A DNA stretch of 64,000 nucleotides, from contig NZ_KI421504.1 of NCBI RefSeq assembly GCF_000473165.1, positions 3,981,070 to 4,045,069 on the forward strand, in the 5' to 3' direction. The position numbers were made by a program, and so were the translations under genes. This DNA is from Leisingera aquimarina DSM 24565. Lineage in GTDB: Bacteria; Pseudomonadota; Alphaproteobacteria; Rhodobacterales; Rhodobacteraceae. Below the pieces are notes generated by a model. It did not search any database, was not told where the DNA came from, and saw only the letters and a list, made by a program, of their open reading frames with translations. Shown piece by piece: positions 27,440 through 36,621 of the stretch. Every line of letters begins with the position of its first letter. Within the stretch, counting starts at the first letter, position 1.

Positions 27440-28381
27440 TCAGGCCGCGTTCCCGGCGGTAAAACCGCCAGCCTCGGTCAGCACAAAAGCGTCGGCGCAT
27501 TGCTTGGCCAGCGCACGGACCCGGCCGATATAGGCCTGCCGTTCGGTGACCGAGATCACACCGCGCGCATCCAGCAGGTTGAAGATGTGGCTGGCCTTGA
27601 TGCATTGGTCATAGGCGGGATGCGCCATGATGATGCGCTTGCCAGTCTTCGGGTCCTGATGCTCCTGCGCCAGAATGGCGGCGCACTCGGCCTCGGCTTC
27701 TTCGAAATAGCGCAGCAGAACTTCGGTATTGGCCACGTCAAAGTTCCAGCGGGCGTATTCTTCCTCGGTCTGCTTGAAGATATCGCCATATGTTAGCGGG
27801 ATCATTGCATCCGGATCGTTGAACGGCATTTCCATCACGTGATCGACACCCAGCACATACATCGCCAAACGCTCCAGACCATAGGTCAGCTCGCCAGACA
27901 CGGGATGGCAGTCATGGCCGCCGACCTGCTGGAAATAGGTGAACTGCGAAACTTCCATGCCGTCGCACCAGACTTCCCAGCCCAGGCCCCAGGCGCCCAG
28001 CGTCGGGCTTTCCCAGTCATCCTCGACAAAGCGGATATCATGCATCGCCATATCGACACCGATGGCCTCAAGCGAGCCGAGATACAGCTCCTGCAGGTTC
28101 GGCGGCGAGGGTTTGATCAGCACCTGATACTGGTAGTAATGCTGCAGCCGGTTCGGGTTTTCACCATAACGCCCGTCGGTCGGACGGCGCGACGGCTGGA
28201 CATAGGCCGCGGCCCAGGCTTTGGACCCCAGCGAACGCAGCGTGGTCGCCGGGTGGAAGGTCCCGGCGCCGACTTCCATGTCATAGGGCTGCATCACCGC
28301 GCAGCCTTTGGCGGCCCAGTAATTCTGGAGCCTCAGGATAATCTCTTGGAAGGAGCGCGGCGCGCCGTTGGTCTGGGTCAT
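27440..28381 (-). CDS. glyQ: Glycyl-tRNA synthetase alpha subunit
   Basis: This is the catalytic class II subunit that activates glycine. The start is ATG 28381 ([15 protein letters not shown]) with AAAGGGAT upstream, giving 313 residues; the longer frame to 28441 is not supported. Diagnostic segments are [38 protein letters not shown] and [22 protein letters not shown]. It heads the run glyQ, DUF6446-like, gltS, glyS. An 18-bp motif shared with the aminotransferase promoter region lies upstream at 28503-28520. Confidence 0.97.
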   Translation of the reverse strand: MTQTNGAPRSFQEIILRLQNYWAAKGCAVMQPYDMEVGAGTFHPATTLRSLGSKAWAAAYVQPSRRPTDGRYGENPNRLQHYYQYQVLIKPSPPNLQELYLGSLEAIGVDMAMHDIRFVEDDWESPTLGAWGLGWEVWCDGMEVSQFTYFQQVGGHDCHPVSGELTYGLERLAMYVLGVDHVMEMPFNDPDAMIPLTYGDIFKQTEEEYARWNFDVANTEVLLRYFEEAEAECAAILAQEHQDPKTGKRIIMAHPAYDQCIKASHIFNLLDARGVISVTERQAYIGRVRALAKQCADAFVLTEAGGFTAGNAA

Positions 28382-28502
28382 CTCGTATCCCTTTGGGGGC
28401 ATCTGGGGCAGCAATTGCGGGGATCTTCCTATGCAAGGCAATGGGCAGGGTCAACGCCCTCTGGCCTTTGTGCAGGGCAGCCAGGGCCTGCACCCTGCAG
28501 CG

Positions 28503-28520
28503 CATCGGCAACAAAAGTGC
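28503..28520 (-). promoter_or_regulatory. 18-bp motif upstream of glyQ, identical to 12316-12333
   Basis: An exact 18-bp match to the motif ahead of the class V aminotransferase, in the same orientation relative to the downstream minus-strand gene. It may mark a promoter or a regulator site shared by two amino-acid-related genes. Confidence 0.4.
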
Positions 28521-28638
28521 AGGAATGCGGCAACGGGGCTGGAATTCCCCCTGCGATGAGGAGTTCCCTTTGCCGTGCCAAAATGCTTAACCTCCGCGGC
28601 AAAGAATAAGAGATCTTCCGGGATACGAGGCCCTGACA

Positions 28639-30411
28639 ATGAAAAAACTGTTTGCCGCTCTGGCGCTGCCGCTGATTGCGCTGGCCATTGCGTTCACCGC
28701 GCCTGTTTCGGCGCAAAGCAGCCGCGATGCGGTCTGGATCCAGATCGCCGCCCGCCCCTCCCTGCGCGAGGCCGAGGGCGAGGCCCGCACCTATGCCGCC
28801 CGCCTGCCGGATGTCTCCGGTTATGCGCTGGGCGGCGGCTGGTACGGTGTGGTTCTGGGCCCCTACGCCCGCGACGACGCCGAACGGGTGCTGCAGGTCT
28901 ACCGCGCCGAGGGCCAGATCCCGCGCGACAGCTTCATCGCGTTCCGCCGCAACCTGCGCAACCAGTTCTACCCGGTGGCGGCAGATGCAACTGCTCCGGA
29001 GCAACCGGCGCCCGCCCCCGCACCGGCGGCCCCTGCGGCGGCGAATCCCGCGCCGCAGCAACAGGCCGCCGTGCAGTCGAACTTGCCGGATGAGACCCCC
29101 GCCGAGGCGCAGCGCAGCGAACGCGCGCTGTCACGTGAGCAGCGGATGGAGCTGCAGGTCGCCCTGAAGGCCGCAGGCTTCTACAGCTCGTCCATTGACG
29201 GAGCCTTTGGCCGTGGCACCCGCGGCTCGATGAGCGATTGGCAGACGGCCCGCGGCTTTGAACCCACCGGTGTGCTGACCACCGCCCAGCGCCAGGTCCT
29301 GATGGATGAATACAACGCGCCGCTGATCTCGGTCGGCATGGCGCGGGTGGAAGATGCCAAAGCAGGCATCGCCCTGCAGATCCCGGCGGATGAGGTCGCG
29401 TTCGACCGCTATGAATCACCGTTTGCCCACTACGCCGCCAAGGGCGATCTGGGCGCCGAGGTGCTGCTGATCAGCCAGCCCGGCGATAAGCGCACGCTGT
29501 TCGGCCTCTATGACATTATGCAGACGCTTGAGATCGTGCCGCTGGAAGGTCCGCGCCAGCGCGGCAAGGACAGCTTCACCATCGAAGGCCGCAACAGCAA
29601 GATCGTCTCCTTTACCCAGGCCAGCCTGAAAAACGGCGAAGTGAAGGGCTTCACCCTGATCTGGCCGGCCGGCGACGAAGACCGCCGCACACGCGTTCTT
29701 GCGGCGATGCAAGCCAGCTTCACCCGCCTCGAAGGGGTGCTGGACCCGGCAGCTGGCGGCGATGCGGTGCAGAGCATTGATCTGGTCTCGGGCCTGGAAA
29801 TCCGCAAGCCGAAACTGTCGCGTTCCGGTTTCTTTGTCGATGGCGACGGCAGCGTGCTGACCACCTCCGACGTGGTGGCGGGCTGTACCCGGATCACATT
29901 GGACCACGGCTATCAGGCGGAAGTGGCGGCTAACAACACCGCAGACGGCATCGCCATCCTGCGCCCCGTCCAGGCGCTGGCGCCTGCCGCGGTTGGTGAA
30001 CTCAGCGCCGCCTCGCCGCGGCTGCAGTCTGAGATCGCTGTTTCCGGCTTTTCCTACGAGGGCGTCCTGGGCGCACCAAGCCTGACCTGGGGCAAGGTCG
30101 CAGACGTCAAAAGCCTGGATGGCGACACCGGCGTTGCCCGCCTGGAGCTGGCAGCCCAGCCCGGCGATGCAGGCGGTCCGGTTCTGGACAGCACCGGCGC
30201 TGTTCTGGGGATGCTGCTGCCGCGCACAATCGAAGGCAAGCAACTGCCCGAAGGCGTCAGCTTTGCCGTCAACGCCGAAGCCATCCGCAGTGCGCTGAAC
30301 ACCGCAGGCATGACCCCGGCAGCAAAGAGCGCGTCAGCAGGCAGCTTGCCCAATGCCGCTATGACCCGGCTGGCGTCCGGTATGACCGTGCTGGTCAGCT
30401 GCTGGGAGTGA
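28639..30411 (+). CDS. SPOR / peptidoglycan-binding / inactive trypsin-like protein
   Basis: This 590-residue exported protein has a signal peptide (cleavage near Ala25), a SPOR-like domain (about 30-112), a Pro/Ala linker (115-150), a peptidoglycan-binding fold (about 163-228, QVALKAAGFYSSSIDGAFGRGTR), and a trypsin-like domain (about 385-565). In the last, the expected His of the TNAHVV block is Asp411 (TTSDVVAGC) and the expected Ser of GDSGGP is Ala511 (GDAGGP), while Asp436 of DGIAIL remains. It should bind denuded glycan and wall but not cleave as a serine protease. A scaffold or envelope-division role is inference. Confidence 0.85.
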   Translation: MKKLFAALALPLIALAIAFTAPVSAQSSRDAVWIQIAARPSLREAEGEARTYAARLPDVSGYALGGGWYGVVLGPYARDDAERVLQVYRAEGQIPRDSFIAFRRNLRNQFYPVAADATAPEQPAPAPAPAAPAAANPAPQQQAAVQSNLPDETPAEAQRSERALSREQRMELQVALKAAGFYSSSIDGAFGRGTRGSMSDWQTARGFEPTGVLTTAQRQVLMDEYNAPLISVGMARVEDAKAGIALQIPADEVAFDRYESPFAHYAAKGDLGAEVLLISQPGDKRTLFGLYDIMQTLEIVPLEGPRQRGKDSFTIEGRNSKIVSFTQASLKNGEVKGFTLIWPAGDEDRRTRVLAAMQASFTRLEGVLDPAAGGDAVQSIDLVSGLEIRKPKLSRSGFFVDGDGSVLTTSDVVAGCTRITLDHGYQAEVAANNTADGIAILRPVQALAPAAVGELSAASPRLQSEIAVSGFSYEGVLGAPSLTWGKVADVKSLDGDTGVARLELAAQPGDAGGPVLDSTGAVLGMLLPRTIEGKQLPEGVSFAVNAEAIRSALNTAGMTPAAKSASAGSLPNAAMTRLASGMTVLVSCWE

Positions 30412-30475
30412 CCGGCTGGCCGTCATTCGTGTCATGCCCGCGGTGCCTTCAAAGGGCGGCAGCTCAATCACAGGC

Positions 30476-30630
30476 AGGTGCTCCCGCCCGGCAACGGGCC
30501 TTATCAGGCCCTATGCCCGTTGGGCATAGCACCGTGCCAGTGCACGGTGCCGCGCCGCGCATTTGCGCGGCGCCCGGCCCAAACCCGCCAAGGGGGCTGG
30601 CGCAGCCAGGCACCTGCGGGCGCGGGAGCT
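30476..30630. repeat. Composite intergenic repeat A (convergent half-elements)
   Basis: The plus half has CTCCCGCC (30481-30488), hairpin GGGCCT/AGGCCC (30496-30511) and CGTTGGGC (30518-30525), then a 9-bp stem (30529-30537 with 30542-30550). A 10-bp stem (30552-30561 with 30564-30573) separates it from the minus half: GCCCAAA (30577-30583), hairpin GGCTG/CAGCC (30595-30607) and GCGGGAG (30622-30628). CAACGGGC at 30492 could alternatively pair with GCCCGTTG at 30515. It fills the gap between two convergent stop codons. See copies at 40573, 43103 and 56728. Confidence 0.8.
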
Positions 30631-30654
30631 TCGGCCTGCTCTGCCGCAGCCGGT

Positions 30655-31296
30655 TCAATAGGGGTGTATGCGGCCGTCCCAAGTGTGAAAACAGCCGGTG
30701 GTATCCAGGTTCAGCACCGCGAACTCATTGATTAGCCCGGCGACAGACTCTTCCACCGTGATATCGCCTTCATGACCACCCATATCGGTGCGCACCCAGC
30801 CGGGATGATAAATCCCCACAGAGATCCCTTCCGGCTGCAGATCCGTCGCCAGATTGCGTCCGATGTTCAGCGCTGCCGCCTTGGAGGCGCGATAGGCATA
30901 GCTGCCCCCCGGCGCCCGCGCCTGGCTGGCCATCTGCGAAGACAGGATCGCGATCTTGGGTTCCTGTGCCAGCCGCAAATTGGGCAGCATCGCTTGCACC
31001 GTCAAAAACACGCCGGTCACATTGGCGGCCAGGGTCTTGGCCCAGACCTCGGCTGAGTAGTCTTCAAGCCCCATCGCCTTGTCGATATAGACCCCGGCAT
31101 TGCACACCAGCAGATCCACCGGCCGGTTCTTGATCTGGGCCGCAAAGCGCGCCTGCTGGCCGGGGTCGGAGACATCCAGCTTGACGCCCGAGGAGTGATC
31201 GCGCGAGGTGCCTGTCACCTCATAGCCCGCCTCCTGCAGCCGCTTCACCAGCTCCTTGCCGATGCCGCGGCTGGTTCCTGTTACAACTGCATGCAT
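30655..31296 (-). CDS. Short-chain dehydrogenase/reductase
   Basis: This classical SDR of 213 residues has the NAD(P)-binding GTSRGIGKE (7-15), LLVCNAG (about 63-69) and the catalytic Ser and YRASK pair (ILSSQMASQ... SYAYRASKAA). The arginine after GTS favours NADPH. No substrate can be named. It is the last gene of a minus-strand run with DUF1178 and EcsC proteins, 14 bp after the DUF1178 gene. Confidence 0.92.
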   Translation of the reverse strand: MHAVVTGTSRGIGKELVKRLQEAGYEVTGTSRDHSSGVKLDVSDPGQQARFAAQIKNRPVDLLVCNAGVYIDKAMGLEDYSAEVWAKTLAANVTGVFLTVQAMLPNLRLAQEPKIAILSSQMASQARAPGGSYAYRASKAAALNIGRNLATDLQPEGISVGIYHPGWVRTDMGGHEGDITVEESVAGLINEFAVLNLDTTGCFHTWDGRIHPY

Positions 31297-31310
31297 TTTT
31301 GCTCTGCCCT

Positions 31311-31823
31311 TCAGTTTGTTTTGCGCCCGGGACGGAACGGCAGCGGCATCACCGGCACGCCTTCCTCGATCAGTTCCCGCGCATCTTCCAGCTTTGCCTC
31401 GCCATGGATCGCCCGCTCCGGCGCCTCGCCCAGGTGCATTGCCCGTGCCTCTTGAACAAAACTGCCGCCGACGTAATCGGAGTTTTCCTCAACCTTCTTG
31501 CGCAGATCGGCAATAGCCTGTTCGACCTCACCCGAAGGACGGCTCAGCAAGCCGGGGCCTGCAGGGGGAGTCGCCGGAGCGGTTGACGGCACCGGAACGG
31601 GAGCGGCCGGCGCAGTTGTCTGCGGTTCCGGTTCGCCGACGGCAGACACCGCCTTGCGTCCGGGGCGCACCCGTGGCGCCATGATGGCTTTCTCCACCTG
31701 CGCGCCGCCGCAGACAGCGCAGGACACCAGGCCGGCCGCCGCCAGCTTGTCAAACGCCGCAGCCGATTGGAACCAGCTGTCGAAACTGTGGCCATCGGTG
31801 CATTTGAGGCTGTATTGAATCAT
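31311..31823 (-). CDS. DUF1178 family zinc-ribbon-like protein
   Basis: This 170-residue protein starts MIQYSLKCTDGHSFDSWF, with Cys8 and the CxxC pair Cys35/Cys38 (SCAVCGG) suggesting a small metal site. A Pro/Ala-rich linker (about 66-95) leads to a helical C-terminal part with LRKKVEENSDYVGGSFVQEARAMHLGE, the conserved DUF1178 block. Function unknown. Confidence 0.88.
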   Translation of the reverse strand: MIQYSLKCTDGHSFDSWFQSAAAFDKLAAAGLVSCAVCGGAQVEKAIMAPRVRPGRKAVSAVGEPEPQTTAPAAPVPVPSTAPATPPAGPGLLSRPSGEVEQAIADLRKKVEENSDYVGGSFVQEARAMHLGEAPERAIHGEAKLEDARELIEEGVPVMPLPFRPGRKTN

Positions 31824-31891
31824 GCTTTCCCTCTTAACAGGAAGGGATGATTAAATCTCCCTCTCAGGCAAGTGCAAGAGGTCTGTTGTAT

Positions 31892-32665
31892 CTACTGTGC
31901 CGCACCCGGACTTTGCAGCCGCTGCCGCAACTTTGCTGCCAGCTCCTCTTGCGGCAGATCTGCATCCACCGCCAGCCGCCGAAGTCCGAAATGCACATGC
32001 GCCATCTCGCGGTAATATCCTGCAAAGACGTAATTCACCGCGGCCCCGGCCACAGCCCCCGCAATCGGCACCGCCTGGGCTGCCAGCTTTTGCCCCAGCA
32101 CTGCACCCAGCTTGGGCGCCACCTGGGCAATCAGCTTGTGCAAGCCTCCTGGCAGCCCCAGCCGCACCGAGACAAAGCCCAGATCCGCGCCGTCATCCCC
32201 GGCCAAAGGGCCTGCCGCCGCAAACACCTGGATGCAGTCAAAGGTCACGCTTTCGGCCTCCGGATCGAACCCCTCCGCAGCTGCGGCGCCCTGAATAGTC
32301 CGGAGCAAAAACGCCGTTGTCGCAGGCAGCTCCACCAGTGCGCCCGGCAGGCCCGCGGCGCCGCCCGCAGCGCCCATGGCCGCGCTCACCACCCGGTCGA
32401 CGCCCGGTTTCTGATCCGCCACCAGACGGCGTGACTGGCTGGCCCCCTTCATGGCAACCCTGAGCGCGGTCTCAGTGGCGCCTGTCAGCCCGGCCCGCAC
32501 CGGTTCCGGCAGCCGCTCCAGCAGGCTTTCGCCGCTGCCGCCCAGCCGGTTCAGCAAATCCACGCCAATACCGCCCGCCGCCCGGTGGCGCTGCGCCAGC
32601 GCGTCCAGCTCAGACTCGATTTCCTGCGGGGTGAATTCCCGTGCTGTTGATAGAACGTCCGTCAA
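31892..32665 (-). CDS. EcsC family protein
   Basis: This 257-residue protein matches the EcsC family: a helical N-terminus, alanine/glycine-rich amphipathic helices (AAMGAAGGAAGLPGALVELPATTAFLLRTI, about 94-124), and the C-terminal AVPIAGAVAGAAVNYVFAGYY segment. EcsC is named from a Bacillus ABC-transporter operon, but its biochemical role is not settled. It lies in a minus-strand run with loose spacing (48-68 bp). Confidence 0.85.
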   Translation of the reverse strand: MTDVLSTAREFTPQEIESELDALAQRHRAAGGIGVDLLNRLGGSGESLLERLPEPVRAGLTGATETALRVAMKGASQSRRLVADQKPGVDRVVSAAMGAAGGAAGLPGALVELPATTAFLLRTIQGAAAAEGFDPEAESVTFDCIQVFAAAGPLAGDDGADLGFVSVRLGLPGGLHKLIAQVAPKLGAVLGQKLAAQAVPIAGAVAGAAVNYVFAGYYREMAHVHFGLRRLAVDADLPQEELAAKLRQRLQSPGAAQ

Positions 32666-32713
32666 ATGCGCCTCCTCTGCCTATCCAGAAGATCGGCAGC
32701 CAAGGGCGGAAAT

Positions 32714-33232
32714 TCAACCCTGCCAGCGGCGCACCTGCCCTTGAACGCCGTCCCAGGCCGCCTCTTGCAGCGCCAGTCCCAGCACCCGGTCCGGGTTGGT
32801 CGGCGGCGGCATTTCCACCCCTGTCAGTTTGGTGAACCCAAAGCGCCGGTAATAGGGCACATCGCCCACCAGCATCACCCGCGCCCAGCCGGTTTCCTCC
32901 GCCTTGGCGACGCTGTCGCGAATCAAAGACCCGCCCAGCCCCTCGCCCTGCCGCGTCGGGTGCACCGCAACCGGCCCCAGCAGCAGTGCGGGCGCTGCGC
33001 CAACCAGAACCGGCCAATACCGGATCGCCGCCGCCAGGATCCCGTCGCTGTCCCGGGCCACCTCGCTCAGCCCTGCAACCGGCGGCACCCCGTCGCGCAA
33101 CCGGTAAGACGACAACGCCTCGCGGCCCGGCGCAAAGCACAGGTCATACAGCGCCTCAACCTCCCACCGGTCGTCCGGCTGCTCTGCCATCAATTCGATC
33201 ACGCCGCCACGCCCCTGTTCCGGCCTCCGCAT
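32714..33232 (-). CDS. GNAT family N-acetyltransferase
   Basis: A GNAT fold of 172 residues from ATG 33232 (MRRPEQGRGG), with GTG/ATG alternatives at 33202 and 33190. The acetyl-CoA loop is GPVAVHPTRQGEGLGGSLI (about 88-106), and PYYRRFGFTKL is the typical strand-6 block of YhbS-like members. Substrate unknown. The starts of this gene and the flavin reductase gene are divergent. Confidence 0.88.
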   Translation of the reverse strand: MRRPEQGRGGVIELMAEQPDDRWEVEALYDLCFAPGREALSSYRLRDGVPPVAGLSEVARDSDGILAAAIRYWPVLVGAAPALLLGPVAVHPTRQGEGLGGSLIRDSVAKAEETGWARVMLVGDVPYYRRFGFTKLTGVEMPPPTNPDRVLGLALQEAAWDGVQGQVRRWQG

Positions 33233-33322
33233 TCTTCCCTGCAGGCTGGCATTCGGCCTAACACGCGCGTAAGCCTTGGGCAAACACCTAAGCCCCTGAA
33301 AACCCCAAAGCAGGAAGCAAGA

Positions 33323-33928
33323 ATGTTCTACCGCCCCGAGGACGGCCACGGCCTGCCCCACAACCCGTTCAACGCCATTGTCACGCCGCGGCCGATCGGC
33401 TGGATTTCGTCACGCTCCGCAGAGGGAGTGAACAACCTGGCGCCTTATTCCTTTTTTAACGCGGTCGCCTACACCCCGCCGCAGGTCATGTTTGCCTCCA
33501 CCAGCAGCAAGCCGGACCAGGAAGGCACCAAGGACAGTGTGGCCAATATCGAGGCAACCGGCGTGTTCTGCGTCAACGTGGTCTCTTACGCACTGCGCGA
33601 CGCGATGAACGCCAGCTCCGGCGCGCTGCCCAAAGAGACGAACGAGTTCGCCCACGCAGGGCTTGAAGCCGTGGAATGCGAAACCATTGCCTGCCCCCGC
33701 GTTGCCGCAGCCCCCGCCGCGCTGGAATGCCGGCTCACCCAAATCGTCACCCTGCCGGGCGAGGCCAACAAGGTGGTCTTCGGTGAAGTAACCGGCGTGC
33801 ATCTGCGCGATGATTGCCTGCGCGACGGCGCCTTCGACGTGACCGCATTTCAGCCGTTGGCCCGTCTCGGATATCGCGACTATTCGGTGGTGCGCGACCT
33901 GTTTTCCCTGTCCCGCCCCGGCGAGTGA
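33323..33928 (+). CDS. Flavin reductase-like FMN-binding protein
   Basis: This 201-residue protein starts at ATG 33323, preceded by CAGGAAG. It has the flavin reductase-like split-barrel: NAIVTPRPIGWISSRSAEGVNNLAPYSFFNAVAYTPPQVMF binds FMN, and SVANIEATGVFCVNVVSYALRDAMN follows. Similar proteins are often annotated DIM6/NTAB. Electron donor and partner are unknown. It is followed after 8 bp by the hexapeptide acetyltransferase, so the two are probably co-transcribed. Confidence 0.92.
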   Translation: MFYRPEDGHGLPHNPFNAIVTPRPIGWISSRSAEGVNNLAPYSFFNAVAYTPPQVMFASTSSKPDQEGTKDSVANIEATGVFCVNVVSYALRDAMNASSGALPKETNEFAHAGLEAVECETIACPRVAAAPAALECRLTQIVTLPGEANKVVFGEVTGVHLRDDCLRDGAFDVTAFQPLARLGYRDYSVVRDLFSLSRPGE

Positions 33929-33936
33929 GGTCCTCG

Positions 33937-34578
33937 ATGCCGCTTCCTGATCCCCGCAAGCGCAATCCGATCATCCTGCCGGACAGCACCCCGCACGCGG
34001 GCACCGTGATGCTCGCCCAGGTGCTGGATCATCCCAACATCCAGGCGGGCGACTACAGCTACGCCTCGGATTTCGACCCGCCGCAAAACTGGGCACAGCA
34101 CCTGGCGCCCTACCTGTTCCCCGGCGCCCGCGAACGGCTGCAAATCGGCCGCTTCTGCCAGGTCGCGCACGGGGTGCGCTTCATCACCGCCTCGGCCAAC
34201 CACGCCCAGGACGGGCTCAGCTGCTATCCCTTCCCGGTGTTCAACCCTGCGCAAATGGCGGGCTACCAGCCCGACACCCGCGACACGGTGATCGGCAATG
34301 ACGTCTGGATCGGCTACAACGCGCTGATCCTGCCAGGCGCGCGCATCGGCGACGGCGCCATCATCGGCGCAGGCGCCGTGGTGCGCGGCTCCATCCCGCC
34401 TTACGCCATCGTCACCGGCAACCCCGGCACGGTGCAGAGCTTCCGCTTTTCCAAACCGCAGATCGTCCGCCTGCTCAGCCTCAAATGGTGGGATTGGCCG
34501 CCCGAGCTGATAACCCGCGCCGAGCCCGCCCTGCTCACAGGCGACCTCGACATGCTCGAAACTCTCGCCCCCGACTGA
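33937..34578 (+). CDS. Xenobiotic-acetyltransferase-type hexapeptide transferase
   Basis: This 213-residue left-handed beta-helix acetyltransferase starts at ATG 33937 (MPLPDPRKRNP). It resembles CatB/Vat (XAT) enzymes: IGRFCQVAHGVRFITASANHAQDGLS contains the catalytic-type His, and VIGNDVWIGYNALILPGARIGDGAIIGAGAVVRG is the hexapeptide coil. Members acetylate chloramphenicol, streptogramins or unrelated small molecules, so resistance should not be assumed. It lies 8 bp after the flavin reductase gene. Confidence 0.9.
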   Translation: MPLPDPRKRNPIILPDSTPHAGTVMLAQVLDHPNIQAGDYSYASDFDPPQNWAQHLAPYLFPGARERLQIGRFCQVAHGVRFITASANHAQDGLSCYPFPVFNPAQMAGYQPDTRDTVIGNDVWIGYNALILPGARIGDGAIIGAGAVVRGSIPPYAIVTGNPGTVQSFRFSKPQIVRLLSLKWWDWPPELITRAEPALLTGDLDMLETLAPD

Positions 34579-34752
34579 ACCCCGCCCCAAGTATTTGCTG
34601 GTCCGGAGCCGCCGTCGCCTGAGACCGGACAGCCGCGCGGGGAGACGGCTATTTTCCTTGGCTCGGTGCGGACCGGGTGGCAGGCAAGGATCAGGGGATG
34701 GGGGATCCGGACCAGCGTTTGCTGGTATGGTGAGCCAGAGCCCCTTTCAAAC

Positions 34753-34787
34753 AAAAAAATCCCGCGGCTCGCAAGACCCGCGGGTTT
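34753..34787 (-). terminator. Bidirectional terminator between the XAT and SulP genes
   Basis: CCCGCGG (34761-34767) pairs with CCGCGGG (34778-34784). A seven-A run lies on the left and TTT on the right, so the structure ends the minus-strand SulP transcript with a U-tract and may also stop plus-strand transcripts. Confidence 0.85.
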
Positions 34788-34807
34788 CTCTTTCAAACGA
34801 TCAGGCG

Positions 34808-36448
34808 TCAATGGCCGCCCAGGATCCCGGTCTTGACCGAGTAATCCACCGCAACCTCATAATCCGGATCGTCATCGCTATCGACCATCAGATGCCCCGC
34901 CTTGGTCAACAGCTGGTGGCAGTCGCGGCTGAGGTGCCGCAGGACCAGCGATTTGCCCTCGGCCTCATACTTGCCCGCCAGCGCTTCGATTGCCTGCAAG
35001 GCTGATTGGTCGACCACCCGGCTGCGGGCAAAGTCCACAATCACATGATCCGGATCCCCCGCCACGTCAAACAACTCGATGAATCCGTCGGTGGAGCCAA
35101 AGAACAGCGGCCCCTCGATCTCATATACCTTGGCGCCCTTATCGCTTTCGGATTCGCGGGTATAGGCATGAATGCGGCGCGCATTGTTCCAGGCATAGGC
35201 CAGCGCCGAGACGATCACGCCCACCACAACCGCAATCGCCAGGTCGGTCATCACCGTCACCACGGTCACCAGCACAATGACAAAGGCATCCATCAGCGGC
35301 ACCTTGGTCATCACCTTGAAACTGTTCCAGGCAAAGGTCCCGATCACCACCATGAACATCACACCCACCAGCGCCGCCAGCGGGATCTGCTCGATCAGCG
35401 GCGAAGCCACAACGATAAACGCCAGCAGGAACAGCGCTGCAGCAATGCCCGCGATCCGTGTCCGGCCACCGGATTTCACGTTGATCATTGACTGGCCGAT
35501 CATTGCGCAGCCGCCCATGCCGCCAAAAAAGCCGGTCACCACATTGGACGCGCCCTGCGCAATGCACTCCTGGCTGGCACCGCCGCGCTTGCCGGTGATC
35601 TCGCCCACCAGGTTCAGGGTCAGCAGGCTCTCGATCAGGCCAATGGCGGCCAGGATCACCGCATAAGGCAGGATGATCCATAGTGTTTCCAGCGTGAACG
35701 GCGCCAGGGCAGCGCCATAAAGGCCTTCGCCGCTTCCAAAAGGATTATGGAAGGAGGGGAACCCGCCCTTGATCGAGGCCATGTCTCCTACGGTCGGCAC
35801 ATCAATTCCAACGGCAATCACCAGTGCTGCAACAATGCCGATCCCCGCCAGCGGTGCCGGAATGATCGCGGTGATCTTTGGCGTGCCCCAGATAATCAGC
35901 ATAGTCAGCCCCACCAGCCCCAGCATCATCACCAACTGCGAGCTTGCCAGCCAGGCCTCGGTGTTCTCCGGATCCTTGAACTGGGTCAGCTGCGCCAGGA
36001 AGATCACGATCGCCAGGCCGTTCACAAAACCCAGCATCACCGGGTGCGGCACCAGCCGGATGAATTTGCCCCAATGCATCACACCCGCGATGATCTGCAG
36101 GATCCCCATCAGGACCACTGTGGCAAAGAGGTATTCCACCCCGTGCTGCGCCACTAGCGCCACCATCACCACCGCCAAGGCACCCGTCGCGCCCGAGATC
36201 ATCCCCGGCCGCCCGCCGAACACTGCGGTGATCAGACCCACCATGAAGGCCGCATAAAGCCCGACCAGCGGATGCACGCCCGCAACAAAGGCAAAGGCCA
36301 CTGCTTCGGGCACCAGCGCCAGTGCCACGGTGAGGCCCGACAGCAATTCAGTGCGCACGCGGGCCACGGTAAAGCCCTCGTCCTGCATGATGGAGAGGTT
36401 GGGCGGGGAAATCTGCTTGGCCAGCAAAGCCATGGCTGCGCGTCTCAT
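34808..36448 (-). CDS. SulP family anion transporter with STAS domain
   Basis: This 546-residue protein starts at ATG 36448 (MRRAAMALLAKQ). The SulP core has about 12-14 membrane segments, beginning LLSGLTVALALVPEAVAFAFVAGV with the family's early-helix signature, and includes GGMGGCAMIGQSMINVKSGGRTR. The C-terminal STAS domain (about 440-540) has VIVDFARSRVVDQSALQAIEAL. SulP proteins move sulfate, bicarbonate or C4-dicarboxylates; this branch could be a sodium-bicarbonate type, but this is unproved. Two palindromic operators lie upstream. Confidence 0.92.
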   Translation of the reverse strand: MRRAAMALLAKQISPPNLSIMQDEGFTVARVRTELLSGLTVALALVPEAVAFAFVAGVHPLVGLYAAFMVGLITAVFGGRPGMISGATGALAVVMVALVAQHGVEYLFATVVLMGILQIIAGVMHWGKFIRLVPHPVMLGFVNGLAIVIFLAQLTQFKDPENTEAWLASSQLVMMLGLVGLTMLIIWGTPKITAIIPAPLAGIGIVAALVIAVGIDVPTVGDMASIKGGFPSFHNPFGSGEGLYGAALAPFTLETLWIILPYAVILAAIGLIESLLTLNLVGEITGKRGGASQECIAQGASNVVTGFFGGMGGCAMIGQSMINVKSGGRTRIAGIAAALFLLAFIVVASPLIEQIPLAALVGVMFMVVIGTFAWNSFKVMTKVPLMDAFVIVLVTVVTVMTDLAIAVVVGVIVSALAYAWNNARRIHAYTRESESDKGAKVYEIEGPLFFGSTDGFIELFDVAGDPDHVIVDFARSRVVDQSALQAIEALAGKYEAEGKSLVLRHLSRDCHQLLTKAGHLMVDSDDDPDYEVAVDYSVKTGILGGH

Positions 36449-36591
36449 GGGGGTACCTGTACTCGGGAGGAAGGGTGTTGCGCCCGCCCCTAGCGGAAAT
36501 ACGCCAACGGGGCAAGGGCGCGGGGTGCTGGCGCCCCCTCCGCAAAGGGGTCCGCACCGCAAAGCCGCAAACAGGTCAGCAATATTGCCCC

Positions 36592-36613
36592 AATGTTTCG
36601 CGCGCGAAACATT
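36592..36613. promoter_or_regulatory. 22-bp perfect palindrome, likely operator
   Basis: The half AATGTTTCGCG (36592-36602) is followed directly by its exact complement (36603-36613). It lies between the divergent SulP gene (144 bp away) and Imm11-like gene (135 bp away). A dimeric regulator site is likely; I do not recognise the regulator. Confidence 0.65.
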
Positions 36614-36621
36614 TAGTCAAA

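Noticed and set aside
30476-30630. Possible CRISPR array
   Set aside because: The repeated boxes are not at constant spacing, there are no unique spacers of equal length, and no cas genes are present. They pair as inverted half-elements instead.
33937-34578. Antibiotic resistance acetyltransferase
   Set aside because: The fold matches XAT proteins, but chromosomal members often have other substrates and there is no resistance context, so no resistance claim is made.
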